Source: CAYOLL01 sp964404765 [NCBI: uncultured Gemmatimonadota bacterium]
Lineage (GTDB): Bacteria; 4572-55
Assembly (NCBI GenBank): GCA_964404765.1
Contig: CAYOLL010000037.1
Location: 1-44,339, forward strand
Length of the DNA stretch: 44,339 bases
Direction: 5' to 3'
The notes under the pieces are model-generated. The model had not been told where the DNA came from, made no database searches, and saw only the letters and a program-made list of their open reading frames with translations. Shown here piece after piece: positions 11,301-23,300 of the stretch. Both the position numbers and the translations under genes were made by a program. Positions within the stretch are counted from its first letter, which is position 1. Each line of letters starts with the position of its first letter.

Positions 11301-14300
11301 TCGCGTCTAACGGTCGCAGCAGTTATGACACGATCACCTTTGCCATCCCCGGCTGCGGTTATAAATATATTGATTTGCAGACATTGTTGGACCCGATTAC
11401 AAATAGCGCGCTTATAGACGCTACAACGCAGGGCACGGCCCGCTGCGACAGCCCACTGGTGGTTTTACGCGATAGCGCTGCCGGCGGCATTGCTGCTGGT
11501 CTGAAGTTGGATGTCAGTGCCAATAACAGTATTGTGCGCGGTTTTATCATCCAGGATTTTGACGAGGCCGGCGTTTATGTTGACGGCCCGAACGACTGCT
11601 TTATCCAATGCAACTACATCGGCACGGATACGCTCGGCGCGGTCTCCGCGGCCAATCAAAACGGCGTGGTTATCGTCGGCGGCACCAAGAACATTGTCGG
11701 CGATTATCCTGGCTTGAACCCGCCATCTTCGTACGAGGAAGGCTCCAACGTCATCAGCGGCAACACCGAGTGCGGCGTAAAAATCAGCGGCAGCCGTCAG
11801 AACTGTGTGGTCGGCAACATCATCGGGGCGCAGGCCGACGGCGATCAGGTGTTAGGCGGCAACAACAACAACTACGGCATTTTCATCGACGGCTTCTCGT
11901 CGGAAAATATCATCGGCGATACGCTGGCTACGGCCGGCAACGTCATTTCCGGCAACCGCACCGCCGGGATCATGTTTACCGGTGTCGATGTCACCGATAA
12001 TTACATTTGGGGCAACTATATCGGCACGGACGCTGTGGGTGTGGATTCGCTGGCCAACGGCTGCGGCGTCATTCTACTAAATTCTCCAAATAATAAGATC
12101 GGTTTGGCCCAACCGTACGGCCGCAATATCATTGCCGGTAATCGGCAGAGCGGGATTTTGTTGCAAAACGCCGGGGCACGGGACAATACGATTGCCAACA
12201 ACTTTATCGGGCTGAATGCTATCGGGAATGCTCGCGGCAATCGGCACGGCATTGAAATCAACGCGGCGCCTAACAATTACATTGGCGGCGTAGTTGTTGT
12301 TGCGCCGGGTGTGAGCGATCGCAATATCATCTCGGCCAATTCCGGAGCCGGTGTTTTTATTCACACCGGTGCGTCTTACAATTTGATTTCCGGCAATTAT
12401 ATCGGCACGGATACGACCGGTTTGGCAGCTCGCGGTAATGGGGCTGGGTTTTATCTTTCCCAGGCAGACACCAATACGATTGACGCTAATGTCATTTCCG
12501 GCAATTCCAGCGACGGCATAATTATTTCCGGCACCGGCAGCCATCACAATGCAATCGTTGCGAATCGCATCGGCCGGGATGTCAACGGCGGAGGATTGAT
12601 GAATGGACGAGGCATCGTTTTCAGCGGCGGCGCGTTTAATAATACAGTTGGCGGTTCCGCGGCAAGCGGTAATATGATTGCTTATAATGCCGGTGATGGA
12701 ATTCGAATCGGCAGCGGCGGCAATAATTCAATTTTATCCAACGCTATTTTTAACAATAATGGTCTGGGCATTGAACTTTATCGCGAAGTGGCTAATGACA
12801 GCCTCGGCGTAACGCGCAACGACCCCGGCGACGGCGACAGCGGGGCAAACAATCTGCAAAACTTTCCCGTTTTAACCTCCGCCGATGTCTTTGGCAACGC
12901 ACTGAATATTCCCCTGACCTTCATCAGCGTGGCCAATACAACTTACCGCCTGCAAATTTTCTACAATGACGGAACGACCGGCTGCGACAACACCGCATAC
13001 GGTGAAGGTCGTTTGCTTGCGGACGATTTTTTGATCACGACCGATGCCGGCGGTAATTTTGATACGACGCTGGTTTGGCCGGATACGCTGGCCCATGACG
13101 GGTCGATTACGGCCACCGCCACGGATCCTGTCGGCAATACGTCTGAATTTTCCAACTGCAAAACCATTCAAACGATCATCGCAAACCCGCCCGATCCGGT
13201 GGTCGCCATTCCCGTCAACCGGTCGCAAATTGAGCTGAAATGGACGCATCCGCCGGTAAACGGGTTGCGGTCGATTGACAACGCAAGAAGCGCTATTTTT
13301 TCAAAAAATGACATTTCTCAGCAACGCCGCGCATCTATAAACCCTATCGGCTTTGAAGGCCCGCTGACAACGGCGGCGGCAACGACGACCACCGAGTTTA
13401 TCATCGAGCGCGCGCAGGGCAATTCAGTCGGCTTTGCGCCTATTGATACGGTAAACGGGTTTTCCTATCTGGATAACAACAATAATTTTGGTTTGGAAAC
13501 CGACTCGCTCTATTTCTATCGCATCCGGACACTGGTGGACGGGCGTTATGTCTCTGCGTTTTCGGATACGGCGGCGGCTGTGCCGGTGATTGAGTCGGGA
13601 AATGCTGTAATGCTTACTGGTACAAGTGATTATATTGAAATTGCTGATGATCCGATATTAAATTTGGCCGGAGATTTGACGCTTGAAGGTTGGTTTTATG
13701 GAAATTATTGGGGCGGAATAGGTCGTGCTGATATCTGTGCAAGTGGGAAAGCGTGGGTTCAATATTTTCTTAGCTTTGACGACGATCTACCGTCATCTAC
13801 ATCATTTATATATTATTTCGTTACAACAACCGATGACTGCAATACAAATTGGACTGGCGATTATTACAGAGCCACTGTTCCCATTTTGTCGACAAATGAA
13901 TGGGCGCATATCGCAGTAGTTGTAAACAATAACTCGTTTGAGAATCGAGCGGTGACTTTTTATGTTAACGGACAGGAGTACTCGGCGACGCAAATTGAGA
14001 ATAGGCCATCAACTGCAGCCGCGTTTGATACAAATACTCGCAATCACAAGAATTTTATTGGTCTTCCTCTTTTTGGCTATACAGGCCCCCCTGGCCAGAC
14101 CGACGAAGTCCGCATCTGGAACGTAGCCCGCACCCAGACCGAACTCCAGGCCAATAAAGACAAGCCGATTCGCGGCGATACGCCCGGTTTAGTCGGCCTG
14201 TGGCATCTGGACGAATACGCCGACCATCCGATGGCTTATGACGGCACGGCCAATCATAACAACGGCGCACTTTTTAACGGCGCAAATTTTGCGCCATCCC

Positions 14301-17300
14301 GTGCCATGCATCCCTATCGCCCGGTCGTCACGGCCACGCAAGTCGCCTACGATACCGTGCGAGTGCAATGGAATCCTAATCCAATCACCGATCTGAGCCA
14401 ATATCGGTTAACCCGCATATCGTCCGGGACGCGCGCGGTTTTTGATACCACACTTTCGCGGTCGGTCACGCTTTATACGGATACGAACGTCATTCCCGGT
14501 CAAACCTACATCTACCAAATCGCCGGCGTGGATAGCGCCTGGCAGCGCAACGGGTTGCCCGCCTATTCCACGCAGATTGGCGACGCCGGGGCCGACACAA
14601 CTTATATTCAATCGCGCAACGTGCTCGGCAACTTTGTGTGGGAAGATTACAATGGCAACGGCTTTCAAGACCCGCCGGCATTTGACCGCGGTCTGGACAG
14701 TGTACGGGTGGAATTGTATCAAAGCCCAAGCAATAACCTGGCAGCAAGCGATACAACCGACGCGAGCGGGCATTATCTTTTTGAAAATATCCTGCCCGGC
14801 GATTATTATCTGAAGTTCAACCATTTTGGCGCGGGCGCGTATTTCTTCAGCCCGGACACCGTCGGCGCAGACACGACGCGGGACAATGATGCGCGTTTGG
14901 ATGGCACAACGGCGGTTTTCCACTTGGCCGCCGGTCAAGTGGATACGACGCGGGATGCCGGTTTGTATCGTCACGGTAAAATCGGCAATTACGTTTGGTG
15001 GGACATCAGCGCGGATAGTAAGCAGGACACTTGGGAGCCGGGTGTGGACAGTGTGCTGGTCAAGCTGTTTCGCTACGATGGCGCTTTTATCGATTCGGTT
15101 TTGACGGCGGACGGCGGACGGTACGAATTTGCCAATCTTGCCCCCGACTATTATCGACTGCAATTCAGTCTGTTCTGGCCGGGCATGGTCTTTGCCGTCA
15201 AGGACTCCGGCAGCAACGACTTCATTGACAGCGATGCCGACGCCTCCGGTCGTACGGACAATTTTCCGCTGTATTCGGCTCAGGCTGATACGACCCGCGA
15301 CGCCGGGATTAAGGATATCCAGAAGCCGGTTTCCACACTGCCCAATGCGATTGCGAGCTGCCCGACGACGCCCATCACTCTGGCAATTAATTTTAGCGAT
15401 AACTGGAGCGGCGTGGATTCGCTGGATGTTTATGAAGTTATCGGCAGCGATTCGATCCGGGTAGCCGGCAGAAAATTTTCCCCCGTGCGGGCCGGCTCGG
15501 AAATAATTTCGTATACGCCGTCGCGTAGCGGTTTAGTTAAACTATATATCCGCGCCAAGGACAAGCAGTGGTTGTTTGAAGAAATGACGACGCCGAAAGC
15601 ACAGTTTATCAATGATCCGATCAAGCCGACCGCGGATAGTTTGACTTTGCAGACGCCAGAGGTAACAAATGTTGCGATGGCTCAACTCCGGGCGCGGATC
15701 AAAGACAATTTTGATCTGACCCGACTGGATTGGTATGTGGACAGTCAATTGCGCCAGAGCGTGGCTTTTAACGGCACAAGCGACACCAATCAAGTTCATA
15801 CATTGACAGCCAGCCTTTTTCCGGACGGTCCACATACGATTTTTTACAAGGTTTTTGATAGATGTGATTCTACTCAATCGCAAACGTTGAGTGTGCAAAC
15901 CGATACCTTTCAGCCGCAGACGCAATTGACGTTGCCGGTTAGTTCGCCGCTTTGTCAATCCGACGCAAGCATTACTCTGGATTATGCGATAAATGACCTT
16001 ATGACGCCGGATCATTTAGTCAGCAGCGGCATCGACAGCCTGCAGATTTACGGTAATAGCGGCGGGGGTTGGATTTGGCTGCATACCCTGCTTGCGCCGT
16101 CAAATTTGAGCGGCAGCGTTTCGTTCACCGTGCCGGGCGATGGAAGCTGGGCTTTTGCCGGTCGGGCCTTCGATCATGCCGGAAACGCAGGGGCTGCGCC
16201 GTCAACCGGCGATGTCACGCTGATTGTAGATACGACAGCGCCTATCTTTAGCGCCCTAACGGTTTTGCCGCCCTACCACAACATTTCCAGCGGCGGGAAT
16301 ATTACGCTCAATTTTACCGTCAGTGAGGCTAATTTTTCAACCATTCAGATCTATCATGATGGCGGATTAGGCAGCGGCTTTGATCCGTTGCAGGGACAAG
16401 GCCATCTGATGGCGACGTTGACCAATCCGGCCTCATCGTATAGCTTCCAGGTCGACAACGCAGCCATCATGGGTTCGACGTTTACCGGTGACCGGGAATA
16501 TTTCTTTAAAATTGTGGCGGCGGATTGCGCCGGGAATCGAACCGGCTCCACGCCGCTTACGACAATTGTCGACCGCATTCCCCCGCAAGTCGCCTTTGTT
16601 GATCCGGGTCTGTGCGGCAGCGGCGTGTTGAGCATCACCTATCCGACAAACAGCGATTTGAGCGGCATCGACAGCGTGTTTGTCTGGCGGTTTGCGGCGG
16701 GGACCTGGCAAAAAATCGCGGCCATCGACGGTCAGCCACCAACCTACACAGTCACTACACCCGGCTTCCACAATCATGCCGTGACGGCCCGCGACAACGC
16801 CGGTAATTACGAAGCCGCGCCGACAACGGTTGAAGCCGCCTTTTGGCTGGATAACGATGCGCCGACGATCAACAGCTTTAACGCCCCGGATTATGCCAGT
16901 AATTTATCCTTTCCGCTCAACTACACTTCTGCGGATACGAATAGCGGCATTTCGACCGTGGCTTTATCGGTTGCCCTATCGCTAACCGGACCGTTTACAA
17001 ATCCGCTGCCCGATTTGAACACATCAACCGGCATGTTTACCTTTCCTGCTCCCGGCAACAACAAGTATTATTTCCGTTTAACCGTAAGCGACAGTTGCGG
17101 AAATCAGGCCACAAAGCTCGATTCAACCGTCGTCGATAATACAGTTCCATTCACCTTACTCAATCGTTTGATTGCCTGCCAGGATTCACTCCGTGTCCCG
17201 CTACAATTTAATATCAATGACGGCACTTTCAGCAGCGGCATCGACAGTCTGCATATTTACGGCAGGGAAACCGGCGCCTATACTCTGCTCTCAAGAATCG

Positions 17301-20300
17301 TGAATCCTATTCCGACCGGAACACTTTTTCCCAAATTGGTGAGTGTGCCCAATGCCGGCATGTGGCAATTCCAGGCCAAAGCCTTTGACCGCGCCGGAAA
17401 CGTAGAAGACTTTAATATCGGCAGTTTTGATGTAGAAGTACGCGTGGATGTCAAAAACCCATCTGTCGCCCTCAATGATCTGCCGAATTTTACAAAGTTC
17501 AGCCCGATTTCGCTGACGGCGACAGCGCAGGATTGGCTGGATAGCGCGCAGAGCAAAGCAGCGTCAGTCGATTCGGTCAAGTTTTATGTCAACTTTGGTG
17601 ACAGCACGAGTTTGGGTTCACAGATCGGCAGCTTTATCCCGTCGTTGGCTGCTATGAGCTATTCCATGTCGCCCGAAGGCCGGTATTGCTTCCGCGCTGT
17701 CGCTACCGATTGCGCCGGTCATGCCGATACTTCTGCGGCCGAGTGCGTGATTTATGACACGACCCCGCCGCAAGCAACCGCCGCCGCGATTGGCAATTGT
17801 CCGAGTGAGCCGGTGACGTTGACCTGGACGTACGGGAATGTGGATTTAAGCGGGATTGACCGGGTGGAAATATGGCGATTTAGCGGAACTTGGGCGGCCA
17901 TCGACACCGTGCCGCCCTCACCGCAAAGCTATGCCCTGCTCGCGTCTTTACCCAACAACCGCTATCAATTTGCCGTAACAGCCATTGACCGCGCCGGCAA
18001 CCGCGAAGCCGATCCGATGGTTGCCGAAGTCGATTTTAAAGTCGACACAACTATGCCGATTGCCGACGTCACCCAACCGGCCTCCTATCAACCCACGATT
18101 CCGTTTAACGTGAACTATACGGTCGGCGATCCGGCCTTTAGCAGCGGCTGGACGGCCAAACTGTATTGGACGGGCTTGTCCGGCAACGGCATTACGCCGC
18201 TGGATTCCGTGGTTGTAAACGGCAGCCTCCAATCAATTAGCGTGAATGACGGCGAATGGGGTTTTAAAGCCGTCACGACCGATAGCTGCGGCAATCGCAC
18301 CCAAAGCACCTTAGTCAAAACAATTGTCGATACCCGGACTCCGACTGTAAATCTGACGCGCGTCCCGACCGGCTGTGACCGCGACGGGCTGGATACGTTG
18401 CGGGTGACGATTGATGATCGAAACAACAACTTTACGTCCGGCGGCGCGCTCATCGTGCGGCATGTTCTGGGCGGAACAACGACTAACTTTGGCACGGCGA
18501 CCTGGCCCAAAGGCACGACCAATCCGGGCGAGTTTATCTTCCCGCTGAATGTCGCCAACGACGGCGCGTATACCTTTAGCGTCACCGTCACGGACAGCGC
18601 CGGGCATACGGCGACGGTGAGTTCGACAATCGCCTGGACGGTGGATCGCGTCAAGCCCATCGCCACGCTGGACAACCTGCCGCTGTCTACGGCCAACCCG
18701 GTTTTGAGTCTGCCTTACACGATCTCGCCAACCGGCACGGACTGGACCGTCGCCCAACTCTGGCTGTCGACCAACAACGGCCTGACCTGGACGCTGCAAG
18801 GTACGCAAACGACGACAGCGCCGCCGCTGAGCTTCACTTATACCGCGCCGAACAGCGGCAACTATTGCTTTTTGACGATTGCCTGGGACGCCTGCGGCAA
18901 TACCGACGCGCCGACCGCGTTTGTAAGCGCCGGTCTGGTCAATCCCAATGCGCTGACCGTTATCAACCTGCCAAACGCTTACAGCGATCTCGAAGTACGA
19001 TGCGTGGCGGTCAGCACCAATCAGCCGGTCTCCACCATTCGTGGGGCGCATCCCGGCACGGTGGAAGTCGTCTGCCCGGTCAGCCCGACCGCGCCGTTGC
19101 TCAAGACGCTGCCGTTTGCCGCAGTCGCGTCGATTCATCGCGAACTCAATTTTGTGGAAGTCTGGTATCGCGTTTATCAAAGCTGCGCTTTTACAAATTG
19201 GCAACTTGTCCAAACCTTGACGCAAGCCCAGCTGAGCAGCGTTGCCGCCGATCCCGCCGTCTTTGCCGGACGTGATTCCATGTGGTCGGGCGAGATCAAC
19301 TTCGGCTTCCCCAATGGCGAAAATCTCTATCAGTTCTACACCCGCGCCGCCGATAAGGCCGGTTTGAGCGAGCCGCAACCGACAGCGACGACCACTGCCC
19401 ACCTGTCTTTGATTATGGATGACACCCGGCCCATCGCCACGGTTATCGCCGCAGATGCTTTTATCAACAAGGCCGAAACGACCGCTGCCGGCGAAGCGCT
19501 GCTGCAGTTGAACATTCAATTTAACGATCAAAAAACGGCCTGCGTCGGCAGCGGTGTCGATTCCATCCGCGTCTATGCCCGGTTTGATCACAACTTTGAC
19601 GGAGCTTGGGAGGACACGGTTCTGGTCGATATTTATTCGGAGACAAACCCGCCCGACTCGCTGGGTTCGATCGGTTCGTTGGCGAATACACTGGAGATGT
19701 TGAATCATCATCTGCGCGGCCAAATTCCCGACATCTACATCGCCGACGGGGACGGCATTTACGAATTCTTTGCCGTCGCCAGCGACCGCACCCCGTGCCG
19801 CCATCTGGAACTTGATGGTTTTGACGACAACGACCCGGATGCGACCGCCCGCGTGATCGTCGATACCGCCGCGCCTGCGCCGGTATTGGCCGGCGCGTCC
19901 GGCTGCCAAAAGCCGTTGACGGTCAACCTGACGTATTTTATCGGCTACAACCAGATCGAAGTTGATATTGATTCGCTGTTTATTTACGGGCAAACCGGCG
20001 AAACATGGGAAACGCTGGCCCGCCTGGCCGCGCCCGGCCTGAATAACGCCACGCCGATCACCGTGACCGTCCCGCGCGAAGGCATTTGGACATTTGCCGC
20101 GGAAACGCTCGACGAAATCGGCAATCGCAGCGCATTAGGCCAACGCATTACTGTGACGGTGGATGCCACGCCGCCGGTCGTAACGGCCCAACCCTTGCCC
20201 GTTTATTCCACAACCGGTTTGATCAACTTGAATTTTACAACATCCGACGCCGCGCCCGGTCAAGTGCGTTACGTCTTTATTGTGGCCGATACGCTGCCCA

Positions 20301-23300
20301 ATTTTGCGCCCGGCCATCCGTTTGAAGCTAATTTCCCGCGGCAGGGTCATACGGTGGCGGCTTTTGGCGTTGCGCCGTTCCCGACCGGCCATATTTTTAG
20401 CGTGGACACGCTGGCGGTCAAGACCGACGGGCCGCGCTACTTTGTCGTCCTGGCCGTGGACTGCGCCGGGAATCTAACCCTGGCCCGCGCCAACACTTTC
20501 ATCGACCGCCAATCACCGACAACGCAATTGGCTTTCGACGGTCAGCAACCCGTTTGTCATTTGTCGTTGGACGTGCCGTTGCGTTATGCCATTGCCGATC
20601 CGTCGCCGAGCAGCGGTTTGGCGCAAGCCCTGATTTACGGCCGAACCGATGGCGAGTGGCAGGAATTAGCCGTCAAACCCGCGCCGGGCAACAGCGGCGG
20701 CCTTGTCGTCGTTGTGCCGTCCAACGGTTTGTGGACGTTTCGGGCCGTCGCCCGCGACTCCGCCGGTAATCTGGAAGCGTTGGCCACAGCGGGTGATTTC
20801 AGTCTGCAAGTCGGCGACAACATACCGCCGACGTTCGCCTGTCCGCAATCCTTTACCTTGTTTGTTGATGTTGAATGCGTGGCCGTGCTGCCCGACTTGA
20901 CCGCTAATCTGCGCGGCACGGACAATTGCACGTCGAACATCAGTTTTAGCCAAAATCCGCCTGCCGGCGAATTCCTCAACCCCGGTGAATATCCTGTTCA
21001 CATCACGGCGCGGGATCAAGCCGGCAACATCAGCGAATGCGCGTTGACCGTCACCGTGGGCGACACGACGCGACCGACGCTCGATCTGCCGTCCAATGCC
21101 GTGTTGCTGTGCGGCGAGCCGTTCGATCCGCAAGTTTTGGGAATGGCCACGGCTTTTGATAATTGCAGTCAGCCGGAAATTACCTTTGTTGATGAACGTC
21201 AGGGTCAATGCCCGGCCACCATTCACCGTATTTGGACGGCGACCGATGCTTACGGCAACACAGCCCGCGGCGTTCAAACGATTATTTTGCGCGATACGGA
21301 CGAAGGCCCGCTGGCCATGAACGACGAGACGATTCAAACGCCGGAAGATGTCGGCATCAACATCGCCGTTTTGGCCAATGACGCTGCCGGCAGTGCGCCC
21401 ATCGACCCGGCTACGCTGGAAATTGTAAACGCGCCGGAAAACGGGGTCGCACAGGTTGAATCAACAACCGGCCGTATTATCTACACGCCCGCGGCTAACT
21501 ATTTTGGGCCGGATTCGCTGACCTACATCGTGGCCGATACGCAGGGCCGCCTGTCCAATCTGGCTCATGTCTACATCCGCGTTCTGTCGATCAATGACGC
21601 GCCGACTGCCCAAAGCGATGCCGCCGCGACATTGGAAGACACCGGTGTCACCATCCTTGTGCGGGCTAACGACCGCGACATTGACGGCATTGTAGACTCG
21701 CTCAAAATCGCCCAACCGCCCGCGCACGGCACGGTTGATTTGATGCCCGAACCCGGCCCGCCCGTGCCGCCCGGCAGCCACATTGACTGGGTGTTGCGCT
21801 ATCATCCCAACCGCGACTTTTTTGGCGCGGATACGCTGTGGTATTGCGCGCTTGACGACAGCGGCGCGGCCTCGCAGCCGGTCATGGTGATCATCACGGT
21901 TGAGCCGGTGAATGATGCTCCGGTTGTGGCCAATTCATTATTGACGGTAGATGAAGATGCCGGAATTGAGTTCCGCTTGATCAGCGGCGTCGCCACGGAT
22001 GCCGAGGGCGATTTGCCGCTGACAAATTGGGAAATTCTGGCCGGCCCAATCCATGGACGGCTGGAATCATCTATTCACCGTGATCATCCGCAAGCGGCCG
22101 ACACACGGGCCTATTTCCCCAATCTTAATTATAACGGCGCGGATCAATTTACCTATCGCGTTTTTGACAATCAGCAAGCGGCCGATACGGCAACCGTGAT
22201 GATTACCGTCACGCCGGTCAACGACGCGCCGGTGGCTTATGACGGCGAGTTCCCCACGCTGGAAAATACGCCCGTCCCCGTAACGCTTCGCGGGCAGGAT
22301 GTGGACGGCGACGCGCTCCGTTATGAAGTTGTTGGCGGGCCGGTGAACGGCTCGCTATCCGGCAATCCGCCTGACTTGACTTACACGCCGGATGATGACT
22401 TTAACGGTTTGGACAGCCTGACTTTCCGCGTCAGCGACGGGAAAATTTTTAGTAACATCGCCCGAGTGATGATTGGCGTCGGCGCGGTCAATCAACCGCC
22501 GACGGCTGATTCGGCCACGCTGGAGATTCTGGAAGACGACCCGGTGCTGATCAACCTGAGCCTGTACGCGTCCGACGCTGACGATGATCCGCTCAGTTAC
22601 GCCATTTTTGAGTGGCCGATGCACGGCGCGTTGAGCGATCCGCTGCAGTTCCCGCATGTCGTCTACACGCCGGCGGCCAATTATAACGGCCAGGATCGTT
22701 TCGCCTTTAAAGTCAACGACGGTCAGCCTGGTCGCGTGGACAGCGAACCGGGCTACATCACGATCGTTATCATTGCCCAAAATGATCCGCCCACGGCCAA
22801 CGCCGCTCAATACGAAACGCCGGAAGAAACAGCGCTTGGTATTACGCTGACCGGTTCCGACGCCGCCGACGGCGATCCGCAAGGCGAGCATTTGAGCTAT
22901 GAAGTCATCGCCGGCCCGAAGCATGGCGATATCCAGGTTCGTAATAGCGAATTTATTCGCAACTCGCAGAAGGTGATGAATGAATTCATCACTACAAACG
23001 GGGTTTCCGTCGCATTCACCTATCTCCCCGCGTCGGACTTTAACGGCTTAGACAGCCTCTACTTCCGCGTCAGCGACGCCGCCGGTTTGGCCGACACTGC
23101 GCTGGTCACGATTAGTGTCACGGCTGTCAACGATCCACCAATTGCCCGTAACGATGAGGTCACCACGCCGGAGGATGTTGACATCCTCATTTACGTTTTA
23201 GCCAACGACACCGACGCCGAGCAAACGCTGGAAAAGGTGCGCCTGCTGGTGGCGCCGGATAGCGGTCTGGCCGAAGCCGTGCAGTTGCCGCGTCCGCCCT

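Noticed and set aside
14408-15163. A 251-codon minus-strand open frame
   Set aside because: It is opposite the SdrD_B-like domains of the giant protein, has no motif or ribosome-binding site, and reads as an antisense artefact.
18311-19993. A 560-codon open frame on the minus strand inside the giant gene
   Set aside because: It lies fully opposite a clear Ig-like repeat array, has no recognisable domain and is rich in Arg/Val/Gly as expected from the complement of GC-ending codons. It is a shadow frame.
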